Below, piece after piece: positions 1 through 5,936 of a stretch of DNA of 7,944 bases. The number at the start of each line of letters is the position of its first letter. Positions within the stretch are counted from its first letter, which is position 1. A program made the translations under genes and the position numbers. Under the pieces are notes generated by a model. It saw only the letters and a list, made by a program, of their open reading frames with translations. It was not told the DNA's origin and searched no databases. Source of the DNA: Clostridiales bacterium (GTDB lineage Bacteria > Bacillota > Clostridia > Tissierellales > Sedimentibacteraceae). The stretch is taken from NCBI GenBank assembly GCA_003457065.1, contig DMJQ01000074.1, positions 2,945 to 10,888 of the forward strand, read 5' to 3'.

Positions 1-255
1 CTTTTCAGAGCTTACTCCAACAGAAGCGAGAGAAATTCCATCTTCAAGATGAAGCTTTTCTCCAACTCCTTCCTTAATAAGTGTGTTATTGCTTCATTTG
101 CATTCTTAGTGCTTGCAGTATGTGTACCTTTCTTCAATAATATATTTGAAACCGCTCCGCTTAATCTTACACAGTTAAGTGAAGCCATCGTATTTGCTGT
201 AATCCCCACTTTAGGCGGAGAGCTTGCAAAACTTATTATAAAAAGAATGGCATAA
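1..255 (+). CDS. C-terminal end of a cation-transporting P-type ATPase (partial)
   Basis: The frame is open from the first base of the window to TAA at 253-255, giving the last 84 residues of a larger protein. Residues 1-20 (LFRAYSNRSERNSIFKMKLF) and the following SNSFLN match the cytoplasmic loop before the last two membrane helices of P2-type ATPases, whose usual pattern is FRAxNxRSxxxSxFxxxxFSN. Two hydrophobic segments follow, near residues 28-49 and 58-80, with the family's VP in the first helix and the ExxKxxxxR-like tail GGELAKLIIKR. Such pumps use ATP to move Ca2+ or other cations across the cytoplasmic membrane. The catalytic DKTG domain lies outside the window, so the ion cannot be stated. 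The first ATG inside the window (49) is internal and is not the start. A strong terminator follows directly. Confidence 0.85.
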   Translation, partial: LFRAYSNRSERNSIFKMKLFSNSFLNKCVIASFAFLVLAVCVPFFNNIFETAPLNLTQLSEAIVFAVIPTLGGELAKLIIKRMA

Positions 256-266
256 TCAGATAAAAT

Positions 267-305
267 AAAAAAACCAGAGCAGCATACGCTGCTCTGGTTT
301 TTTTT
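267..305 (+). terminator. Strong intrinsic terminator after the P-type ATPase
   Basis: AAACCAGAGCAGC (271-283) and GCTGCTCTGGTTT (288-300) are perfectly complementary around the 4-nt loop ATAC. A-T pairs extend the stem outward to about 267/304, and a run of eight T covers 298-305. It begins 11 bp after the ATPase stop codon. The A run on the other side would also let it work on the - strand. Confidence 0.93.
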
Positions 306-342
306 ATGGTAAGTTTCCTATAAAGAAATAATAAAATCCTAT

Positions 343-462
343 TTACCGAAAGCCCAGAGGCATCAATTCCCTTGGGAAACATTGCATTTTAAGTCTAGGC
401 GAATATACGGTTTTCTTATCCTTAAGCCAGCAAAACGGCAAGACAAAAGGGGATGCCTCCAT
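343..462. repeat. Unidentified inverted-repeat element in the gene-poor gap
   Basis: GAGGCATC (357-364) pairs with GATGCCTC (452-459). After a 4-nt bulge, CCCTT (369-373) pairs with AAGGG (447-451). Together they close a loop of about 73 nt. On the - strand the same interval is open for 39 codons from an ATG at 462 to TAA at 343, but there is no ribosome binding site in front of that ATG. I therefore do not call it a gene. It could be a dispersed non-coding repeat or a structured RNA. I could not match it to any riboswitch class I know, and copy number would have to decide. Confidence 0.35.
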
Positions 463-556
463 TGGTCAAAAAGCTTATAAAAGCAAGAGAATTGTTTTTA
501 AACATTTTTTATAAAATAACAAAGATACGCAAAATTACAATATAAGGAAAGCAATG

Positions 557-585
557 TTTACACTTTATGTTTATTTTGATATACT
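557..585 (+). promoter_or_regulatory. SigA-type promoter with extended -10, for the LysM phosphatase gene
   Basis: TTTACA (557-562) and TATACT (580-585) are separated by exactly 17 bp. TG at 577-578 lies one base before the -10, giving an extended -10 element. Each hexamer differs from the vegetative consensus at one position. Transcription would start near 592 and leave a 5' leader of about 218 nt before the ATG at 810. No other hexamer pair upstream of the gene is as good. Confidence 0.65.
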
Positions 586-809
586 GATATTGCCATAAAT
601 AGTTAAGTCATAAGCAAAAGCCACAAAAACCATATATAATAAATAAATTTTAATAGTGCCAAGATTTTACAGTAAAAATTCCTTAAAGCATGGAATTTTT
701 GAAAATTTTGCATCTTTTTCTTTTTATTTAGCATATTATATTACGGTCTTTTGGGGCTGATTTGTTTTTGTTTGATTATAAGGCAAAATATAATAAAGGA
801 GCTGTTTAT
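586..809 (+). other. AT-rich 5' leader of the phosphatase gene with one hairpin
   Basis: The stretch between the promoter and the start codon is very AT-rich. It contains one clear inverted repeat, AAAAATTCC (674-682) with GGAATTTTT (692-700), around a 9-nt loop. The hairpin is followed by a mixed T-rich stretch rather than a clean T run, so it is at best a weak terminator or attenuator, or an operator. I see no conserved core of a known riboswitch. The ribosome binding site AAAGGAG is at 795-801. Confidence 0.4.
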
Positions 810-2999
810 ATGAAAGATTTCTTTTCAAAAAAGCGTATGGCTTTAATGCTTGTTTTTGTAATGCTTTTTACGGCATCTAGCAGCATGACAGCCTATGCCG
901 CGCCTGAAGAAGGGGACGAAGTTACCTTTCAGATTTTATTCACAAGCGACATTCATGGCTCTATGACGAATTATAATTATGCAACAGGTAAATCCACAGT
1001 CGGAAGCTTTTCACAGGTGGCAACTCTTATTGAGAAAGAAAAGGCCGCCTTTGACGGAAGAACCTTTGTAATTGATAACGGCGACACGATTCAAGGCAAT
1101 GGGACAAGCTTTTTCATCAATAATGATGAATATAAGCCATTCCCGGTTATAAAGGCTATGCAGGACGTAGGCTATGAAATCATGGGCATGGGAAACCATG
1201 AGTTCAACTTCGGTATCGAAGCGCTTTATAAGGCTTATGAAGGCTATACGGGAGATAAAATCTGCGGAAACGTTCTGAAAGAAGACGGTTCCTTTATGGA
1301 CGGATTTTCTTCCTACACAATTAAAACTTTGGATAACGGCTTAAGAATCGCATTTATCGGTGCCGTTACCCCAAATATTGACCTTTGGGATACCGCAAAT
1401 CTCCAAAAGGCCGGCTTACATACCATAAGCGCATCAGAATCCATAAGAAAGGCCATTGATGAGCTTAAAAAGGACAATCTTGCAGACGTATTCGTAGCCG
1501 TTACCCATATGGGTGATACCGGCGAATACGGCAGGGAAGGCTCCGGCGCCGTTGACGTAGCGGCAAAGAACCCTGAGCTTGCGGTAATCCTCGGCGCCCA
1601 TTACCACACCATCGTTGGAACAGCCGATAAGCAGGTTGTGCTTTCCGATAATGTCAAATTCGTTGAAAACAAAAACGCCGGCGGCTCCTTGGGAAAAGTT
1701 CTCATTACTGCAACTTATGAAAAGGGCCAATGGGTACTGAAAAACAAAAACGCAGCAGATGAAACCGCAAGCGTTAAAACAGATGTAATTGCGGTTACTG
1801 AAGATATTCCTTTAAACCCTGTAGTGGAAAATTCAATTAAAAAAGCAGACGAAGCTGCAAGAAATTATATTACCCAAACAGTAATCGGAAAACTTGAAGG
1901 CGGCCCCCTTGTTCCTGAACCTGAAATAAAAGGAACCTATGAAGGCTATTTACAAGACACGGCGCTTGCCGATTTAATCAATAATGTTATGTTCTACTAT
2001 ACCGATGCGGATATTTCCGGAACAGCTCCTTTAGATACAAATTCAAACCACAACCCCGGTGAAATAACCATAGGCGGCGTTGTTCAGATTTATAAATACG
2101 ACAACAATACTTTATATAAGCTTGCCATGAAAGGCAGCCAGGTTAAAAAATGGATGGAATGGAGCTACAGCTATTTCGGCTCTACAATAAACGGCGTATT
2201 CAATAATGATATTGCCGCCGTGAACCTTGAAACAGACCTTACAATCCCTACCGGAACCATGCAGGGCTACAATCAGGACCAATTTTCAGGCATCAATTAT
2301 GAAGTTGACCTTACAAAACCCGTAGGCCAGAGAATCAATATTATCTCCATGACCGACGGAACGCCTTTCGATATGGATAAGGAATATGTTGTGGCAGCAA
2401 ATAACTACCGATCTTCAACCCAGCTTCTTACAACTTCCCCAACAGGCGTATTTAAGCCGGGCGAAGAAACAGCAAGGCTTATTGCCGCCGATATTCAGGC
2501 ACCTAACGGCTCTACCAGCATGATGGACTTAATTATTGACTATATCAGCAAACAGCCTAACGGAACAATTACAAATACCTGCGATAAAAACTGGAAATTT
2601 GTAAACCTTGACTGGGATATGGACTTAAGGGCAAAAGCCATTGAATATATCAACAATGGAGACATTATCACAGATTTTAAGGTTCCCGTAACAAAAGCAC
2701 AGGTTCTTGAAGTAATGGCAGCTAAAGGCGAGCAATTGCCTGAAACACCGGCCCCAGCCCCAGTGCCGGAGGTAACGCCAGAACCAGTTCCGGCTCCGGT
2801 ACCTGCAGAAGAACCTGCGCCGGCCCCGGCTCCTTCCGAAGGAAAAACATATATTGTTAAAGAAGGAGATGCGCTGAATAAAATAGCCAAAGAACTCTTA
2901 AACGACGCGAAGCTTTGGAAAGAAATCTACGAATTAAATAAAACCATAATAAAAAATCCCGACCTTATTTATCCGGGACAGGAGCTTTTAATACCATAA
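810..2999 (+). CDS. Secreted CpdB/UshA-family nucleotide phosphatase with C-terminal LysM domain
   Basis: This 729-residue exported enzyme probably removes phosphate from nucleotides or cyclic nucleotides at the cell surface. I start at ATG 810 because AAAGGAG lies 8 nt upstream; an in-frame TTG at 762 lacks a site. Residues 1-31 form a signal peptide: KK charge, hydrophobic core, cleavage near AYA-AP. The metallophosphatase domain (about 38-330) keeps its metal ligands: D47/H49 (DIHG), D92 (GDTIQG), N129/H130 (GNHE), H233 (THMGD), H264/H266 (GAHYH). The 5'-nucleotidase C-terminal domain (about 355-600) has the substrate-pocket features DNNTLYKL and NNYRSS. GNHEFNFG and the segment near 488-504 (YNQDQFSGINYEVDLTKP) resemble 2',3'-cyclic phosphodiesterase/3'-nucleotidases (CpdB, YfkN) more than UshA. 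A Pro/Ala/Glu spacer (about 644-676) leads to a LysM domain (679-729, YIVKEGDALNKIA to YPGQELLIP), which should hold the enzyme on peptidoglycan. It is monocistronic. Exact substrate is inferred. Confidence 0.9.
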   Translation: MKDFFSKKRMALMLVFVMLFTASSSMTAYAAPEEGDEVTFQILFTSDIHGSMTNYNYATGKSTVGSFSQVATLIEKEKAAFDGRTFVIDNGDTIQGNGTSFFINNDEYKPFPVIKAMQDVGYEIMGMGNHEFNFGIEALYKAYEGYTGDKICGNVLKEDGSFMDGFSSYTIKTLDNGLRIAFIGAVTPNIDLWDTANLQKAGLHTISASESIRKAIDELKKDNLADVFVAVTHMGDTGEYGREGSGAVDVAAKNPELAVILGAHYHTIVGTADKQVVLSDNVKFVENKNAGGSLGKVLITATYEKGQWVLKNKNAADETASVKTDVIAVTEDIPLNPVVENSIKKADEAARNYITQTVIGKLEGGPLVPEPEIKGTYEGYLQDTALADLINNVMFYYTDADISGTAPLDTNSNHNPGEITIGGVVQIYKYDNNTLYKLAMKGSQVKKWMEWSYSYFGSTINGVFNNDIAAVNLETDLTIPTGTMQGYNQDQFSGINYEVDLTKPVGQRINIISMTDGTPFDMDKEYVVAANNYRSSTQLLTTSPTGVFKPGEETARLIAADIQAPNGSTSMMDLIIDYISKQPNGTITNTCDKNWKFVNLDWDMDLRAKAIEYINNGDIITDFKVPVTKAQVLEVMAAKGEQLPETPAPAPVPEVTPEPVPAPVPAEEPAPAPAPSEGKTYIVKEGDALNKIAKELLNDAKLWKEIYELNKTIIKNPDLIYPGQELLIP

Positions 3000-3035
3000 T
3001 AAAAATAAAACAGCAGTTGCGCTTATACGCTGTTC

Positions 3036-3070
3036 AGGCTACCGGTATTCTATATGCCGGTAGCCTTTTT
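3036..3070 (+). terminator. Intrinsic terminator after the phosphatase gene
   Basis: AGGCTACCGG (3036-3045) pairs with CCGGTAGCCT (3057-3066). Three further weak pairs can close the loop down to about 5 nt. TTTTT follows at 3066-3070. It lies 37 bp after the stop codon. Confidence 0.9.
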
Positions 3071-3141
3071 GAAAAATTGTGGGATATAACGTAGATCGTA
3101 TGAATCAGATAAGCGCCAGAACGTTACCTTGGGCATGCGGC

Positions 3142-3202
3142 TATAATGTTTGTAATAATTGCAGTAAGATAGATGCAGACAATTTATTTAATAGTTGGTG
3201 AT
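3142..3202 (+). promoter_or_regulatory. Candidate -10 element and ribosome binding site of the SDR gene
   Basis: A perfect TATAAT stands at 3142-3147, 60 bp before the SDR start, in the otherwise featureless 137 bp after the previous terminator. No good -35 hexamer lies 16-18 bp upstream of it, so the promoter would be weak or activator-dependent. The ribosome binding site GGTGAT (3197-3202) matches the 16S tail without the usual GGAGG core and sits 5 nt before ATG 3208. Confidence 0.35.
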
Positions 3203-3207
3203 GATTC

Positions 3208-4005
3208 ATGAATAATTCTTCCATAAGATTAGATGGACAAAAGATTTTAATAACGGGTGTGAGCCGTCCCTTAGGAATCGGCGCTATGCTTACTAAGCGG
3301 TTGGCGGAAGCAGGAGCCACAGTCGCTATTCACGGCTTTTCAGATTATGATATGGCTGTAGGGCATCAATCTGCTATGCCGAAGGGCACGGAAACATTAT
3401 CAAGGCAGCTTAGCGATTCAGAATTAAAGGTAACAGCGCTCAAACCATCAGATTTAGAAAAACCGGGAATTGCAGAAAAGGTGGTTGAGGAGGCTGCAGC
3501 AAAATTGGGCGGGCTTGACGGTTTGATTCTAAACCATGCCTATTCAACTTACGGTGAGATTGGTCAATGGACGCCGGAACATATAGACCCTCATTTGCTT
3601 GTAAATGTCCGTGCATCTATGATGATGATACAATCTTTTGTTAATCAAGCGGATACAACGAAAGATAATGCGATTACTTTATTTACAAGCGGGCAGTATT
3701 TAAGCCCTATGGTAAATGAAATTGCCTATTGCGTATCGAAAGAAGCTGTTATTTGCTTATGCCGCCAAACGTCATACTTGCTTGGAGATAAAAATATACG
3801 GGTTAATTGTATAAATCCCGGACCGAATGACACAGGGTATTGTTTCGGCGACGCATATGAATCTGTGGCAAAAATGTTTCCGTCAGGCCGCTGGGGAACG
3901 CCGGATGATGCCGCCGACTTGGTGCTTTTTTTACATAGTTCTTATGCAAAATGGATAACAGGGCAGGTTATCGCAAGTGACGGCGGCTTTAAGGAGCACT
4001 GGTAG
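3208..4005 (+). CDS. Classical short-chain dehydrogenase/reductase (SDR family oxidoreductase)
   Basis: This 265-residue protein has the length and motif order of classical NAD(P)H-dependent SDRs, soluble enzymes that reduce or oxidise carbonyl/hydroxyl groups. The nucleotide-binding glycine motif is T16-GVSRPLGIG-25, two residues longer than the usual TGxxxGxG. The structural NNAG motif is replaced by LNHAY (108-112). The catalytic set is present: N133 (VNVRA), S161 (TSGQY), Y174 and K178 (YCVSK). NPGPNDTG (203-210) and the C-terminal WITGQVIASDGGF also fit the family. GVSRPLGIG and the PGPNDTG segment resemble Bacillus-type SDRs that annotation pipelines often name 3-oxoacyl-ACP reductase. 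The gene stands alone with its own terminator, so no pathway can be read from neighbours and the substrate is unknown. Confidence 0.9.
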   Translation: MNNSSIRLDGQKILITGVSRPLGIGAMLTKRLAEAGATVAIHGFSDYDMAVGHQSAMPKGTETLSRQLSDSELKVTALKPSDLEKPGIAEKVVEEAAAKLGGLDGLILNHAYSTYGEIGQWTPEHIDPHLLVNVRASMMMIQSFVNQADTTKDNAITLFTSGQYLSPMVNEIAYCVSKEAVICLCRQTSYLLGDKNIRVNCINPGPNDTGYCFGDAYESVAKMFPSGRWGTPDDAADLVLFLHSSYAKWITGQVIASDGGFKEHW

Positions 4006-4064
4006 TATAAATATACTGCGGTATAGTTCATATTTTCTCTGTTCCGTTTGGCAATGCTGCGGTT

Positions 4065-4274
4065 TCATTTGAATTTAACTAACGGCGACCCCGGATAATC
4101 AATGATTATCCGGGGTTTTATTTTAGGATAGGGCTTTATCTCATTTGTTCTTCCTAAAATATAATCTATTGATGTATTATAAAGATCAGCCAAAACCAAC
4201 AGATGCTCAACAGGTATGGATTGGAAGCCTCTTTCATATCTTGAATAAACAGTTTGTCGGATACCTAATATTTC
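4065..4274 (-). pseudogene. C-terminal half of a broken XRE-type helix-turn-helix regulator
   Basis: Read on the - strand from 4274, the frame gives EILGIRQTVYSRYERG, then PVEHLLVLADLYNTS and IDYILGRTNE. This is helix 2 through the end of a Cro/C1-type (XRE) DNA-binding domain as found in small Clostridia regulators of about 70-110 residues. The codon just before it is TAA (4277-4275), and no start codon or first helix precedes it in frame. The frame then runs on past the homologous part, through the SDR terminator hairpin, to TGA at 4067-4065; the real end was probably near 4130. The missing N-terminal part appears to be the fragment at 4485-4551 on the opposite strand. As it stands it cannot make a functional repressor. 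Confidence 0.7.
4088..4120 (+). terminator. Intrinsic terminator after the SDR gene
   Basis: ACCCCGGATAATC (4088-4100) and GATTATCCGGGGT (4104-4116) are perfectly complementary around the 3-nt loop AAT. They are followed by TTTTATTTTA from 4116. There is no A run on the left side, so it acts on + strand transcripts. It lies inside the read-through tail of the XRE fragment on the - strand. Confidence 0.92.
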
Positions 4275-4484
4275 TTAGTACTTATAAGTTCTAATATCAA
4301 CATGATACAGAATAATTGTGCTACTGTTAATAGTGTAGCCGATTTCAATTGAATAGTAGTGCGGATTATTGCTGTAGAAGACGATGCCTGTAAAATGCTT
4401 GTACCCAAAGCAAGCGGTCTATATTATCTCGTTACGGTTTCATGATTAATTGACTATATTCATAAGTGCTAAGGGGGGTTGTAT

Positions 4485-4566
4485 ATGTTTTTTTCAAAAG
4501 CTAAAAGGTTTATGAGATAACAAAGATTTGTCACAAGAAGAAATAGTAGAGGATGAGAGAAAATAA
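4485..4566 (+). pseudogene. N-terminal half of a broken XRE-type helix-turn-helix regulator
   Basis: A strong ribosome binding site (AAGGGGGG, 4471-4478) stands 6 nt before ATG 4485, but the frame closes after 11 codons. One frame over, 4495-4551 reads QKLKGL, stop, DNKDLSQEEIVE, the first helix and turn of an XRE domain (compare the usual LREDxxLSQEEIAE). Two lesions explain this. A run of seven T at 4488-4494, where six would keep the frame, shifts it by +1. A TGA at 4513-4515 stands where Arg (CGA) is expected. Homology stops at about 4551, and the rest of the domain is missing downstream. The sequence fits the fragment at 4274-4065 on the other strand with neither gap nor overlap beyond one Glu codon. 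Confidence 0.6.
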
Positions 4567-4817
4567 AAAGATTTTTAGAAGAACTTTTTTATAAACAATT
4601 ACAGGAAGTTTTAAAATCGGATAGTATAAATATGCTGGATACAGAAATAGAAAGAAACAAGGAGCAGCTAAAAGCAAATCTGAATAAAAAACAAAAGAAG
4701 CTTTTACTTCGGTTTGAAGATTCAAAAGACTTGATAAAAGAAGAAAGCGGCTATGAAAGTTTTGTTGCGGGATTTAAAATTGATTTAAAGATCGGTTATG
4801 AAACAAATAAAGATTGA
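4563..4817 (+). pseudogene. DUF6809-like small protein with a lost start codon
   Basis: The frame 4563-4817 encodes 84 residues resembling small Clostridia proteins of the DUF6809 type. It begins FLEELFYKQL (compare the family's xLEELYYGNL) and ends GYESFVAGFKIDLKIG (compare ENFIYGFRLGxR). The middle is a charged helix rich in Lys and Glu. The family-like N-terminus would start at 4563, where GAGG at 4549-4552 gives good spacing, but that codon is ATA instead of ATG. The frame is closed by TGA at 4554 and has no ATG, GTG or TTG before ATG 4632, which has no ribosome binding site and would drop 23 conserved residues. I therefore call it a decayed or barely expressed gene. The function of the family is unknown to me. 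It lies directly after the XRE N-terminal fragment. Confidence 0.55.
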
Positions 4818-5034
4818 AAAGGGCTTTCCGTTTCACTAGGGCGCGTTCCCACAAAGCTAAGGAGGCATCAGAAAGTGCATTATTAGGCCGCACTGGATTG
4901 GCATCTTTCTTCCAATATGCGCCGCTGCCGCTTTTAAATACTGCCCTTTTATCTGCACACTTATATAGTGAAAAATGCTTTAGTACGTTAAACCGTACCA
5001 TTACTTATGCCGTGCTTAACCCTTAAAGCAAATG
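4818..5034. other. Segment open on both strands, candidate dispersed repeat
   Basis: About 210 bp after the DUF6809-like frame is open on + (4814-5026) and on - (5001-4774). Neither frame has a ribosome binding site or a protein family I recognise. The piece around 4840-4945 looks visibly more GC-rich than its flanks. The - strand reading contains SDASLALWERALVKRKAL. My impression, which I cannot verify here, is that similar short spurious proteins turn up in many Clostridia genomes, which would suggest an interspersed non-coding repeat. I see no terminal inverted repeats or transposase. Confidence 0.3.
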
Positions 5035-5136
5035 TAGTAAATCTTTTTTTATTATTTCTCCATAAAAGATTATAAGTTTTTCTTCTTGCACAAAATGGTG
5101 TATGATATCCATAAGGAATTATGAGAAGTTGAGCTT

Positions 5137-5295
5137 ATGGCATATCCAGAATAAGAAATTTAAAAGGAGCTGCGGATTTAAGCCAGCAAGAGACTGCCGA
5201 AAAACTACATACACAAGGAACGAAACAGAGGAAAGAGAAATTCCATTTAGGCTGCTTTGCCTGCAAAATATTATAAAGCAAGCTTTAAAATTTAA
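5137..5295 (+). pseudogene. Third XRE-type regulator remnant, with three frame changes
   Basis: Pieces of one XRE domain can be read in order across three frames. ATG 5137 starts MAY in frame 1. From 5145 frame 0 gives SRIRNLKGAADLSQQETAEKL followed by HTQ, the first two helices. From about 5215 frame 2 gives RNETEEREIPFRLLCL, matching the usual SRYENGEREIP segment. From 5263 frame 1 gives AKYYKASFKI and TAA at 5293-5295, matching the LADYYxTSxDY helix. A single missing base explains the first and last change. The middle one also removes several codons of the recognition helix. The remnant ends 20 bp before the intact 143-residue gene, so it was probably the regulator or first gene of that unit. 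Confidence 0.6.
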
Positions 5296-5315
5296 ATTCG
5301 TGGAGGTGATTTTAT

Positions 5316-5747
5316 ATGGCTGATTCACAAATTGAAATCCAAATAGGGGATAATTCTTTGAAAAATAATCATTATTGGAAAAAACTAATTTCCATGTTTG
5401 CTGTGGTTGGCCGGAAATTTGAAATTCACTGTTGGAATGAAGAAACGGAAGAAATAAAAGGGGCATTGGTTTTCGGAAAAGAAAAACCCAGCGATTGGGC
5501 CTTTGGAAGAATCATCGAAGGCATTATTGATGAAAAATTCATTGAAATGATTCACCATACAATAAAGCCTCAGGATACGGAAATATACAATAAAATGACG
5601 CCTTTCTTTTCTATATTTATTGAAAATGGATTTTATTCTGAGCATTATGGAACGGAAATTCATATTTTATCTGCGCCTATGGAAGACAAGGTTTTTACGG
5701 CATTCCTAAAAGAGTTACAGGAATATGCAGTTGTCAATGTGTTATAA
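5316..5747 (+). CDS. Conserved-looking protein of unknown function, 143 residues
   Basis: The start ATG 5316 is fixed by a perfect ribosome binding site, GGAGGTGA (5302-5309), 6 nt upstream. The product is soluble and acidic, with no signal peptide and no membrane segment. Recognisable composition blocks are DNSLKNNHYWKKLISMF (13-29), the Trp/Cys stretch EIHCWNEETEEI (36-47), DWAFGRIIEGIIDEKF (60-75) and a central aromatic block, MTPFFSIFIENGFYSEHYG (94-112). I do not recognise a family and assign no function. The frame is intact and uniform, unlike everything in the preceding 1.2 kb. An XRE remnant ends 20 bp upstream, which suggests a former two-gene unit of regulator plus this protein. It faces the anti-sigma gene and shares a two-way terminator with it. 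Confidence 0.75.
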   Translation: MADSQIEIQIGDNSLKNNHYWKKLISMFAVVGRKFEIHCWNEETEEIKGALVFGKEKPSDWAFGRIIEGIIDEKFIEMIHHTIKPQDTEIYNKMTPFFSIFIENGFYSEHYGTEIHILSAPMEDKVFTAFLKELQEYAVVNVL

Positions 5748-5851
5748 GTCATGATTTTTTAAGACTTAGAACTTTTAAATCCTCCTTTAAGTGATGCAAT
5801 GAGGGGTTCGATATGAAAGGAGAACTTATACTCGAATAAAACAGCAGCGTT

Positions 5852-5923
5852 GTAAATTTGCTTTTCCTTGATTTTATGCCTTTTCAGAGCCTGTTCCTTA
5901 CTGCGGAAGAAAAGCAAATTTAC
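5852..5923. repeat. Perfect 15-bp inverted repeat with 42-nt loop
   Basis: GTAAATTTGCTTTTC (5852-5866) and GAAAAGCAAATTTAC (5909-5923) are perfect reverse complements. The 42 bases between them contain no convincing frame. There is no T run after the right arm, so this is not a normal terminator; one follows separately at 5937. It may be a small palindromic repeat element or a structured 3' end of the upstream transcript. The 104 bp between the previous stop codon and this repeat hold nothing else I can support. Confidence 0.6.
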
Positions 5924-5936
5924 TATATATTAAAAT

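Noticed and set aside
343..462. 39-codon frame on the - strand as a small gene
   Set aside because: No ribosome binding site and no recognisable family; the inverted repeat explains the interval better.
762..809. TTG at 762 as start of the phosphatase
   Set aside because: It would put 16 residues before the signal peptide and has no ribosome binding site; ATG 810 has AAAGGAG at the right distance.
586..809. Riboswitch (cyclic-di-GMP, purine, TPP, preQ1 considered) in the phosphatase leader
   Set aside because: None of the conserved core sequences of these classes is visible.
1011..2890. Three open frames on the - strand inside the phosphatase gene
   Set aside because: They are antisense shadows of a strongly supported gene; the one at 2540-2890 owes its Gly/Ala/Thr repeats to the Pro-rich linker read backwards.
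4360..4446. Short + strand frame reading RIIAVEDDACKMLVPKASG, resembling the start of a response regulator
   Set aside because: Closed by TGA on both sides, under 30 codons, no start signal; the similarity is too short to trust.
4275..4550. Recombinase-driven invertible switch
   Set aside because: Only 8-12 bp of imperfect inverted repeat flank the segment, no invertase gene is present, and the fragments carry additional lesions; an old inversion is more likely than an active switch.
4774..5026. 70- and 75-codon frames on both strands as genes
   Set aside because: No ribosome binding sites, mutually overlapping, no family; listed as a possible repeat instead.
5102..5323. 73-codon + strand frame as a gene
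   Set aside because: Its middle part is one frame of the XRE remnant, its start lacks a ribosome binding site and it runs into the next gene's start.
5119..5663. - strand frames opposite the 143-residue gene
   Set aside because: Shadows of the + strand gene, which has a perfect ribosome binding site.
5813..5836. Eight-codon frame MKGELILE with a GAGGGG upstream
   Set aside because: Too short to support; could be the stub of a lost gene but nothing downstream continues it.
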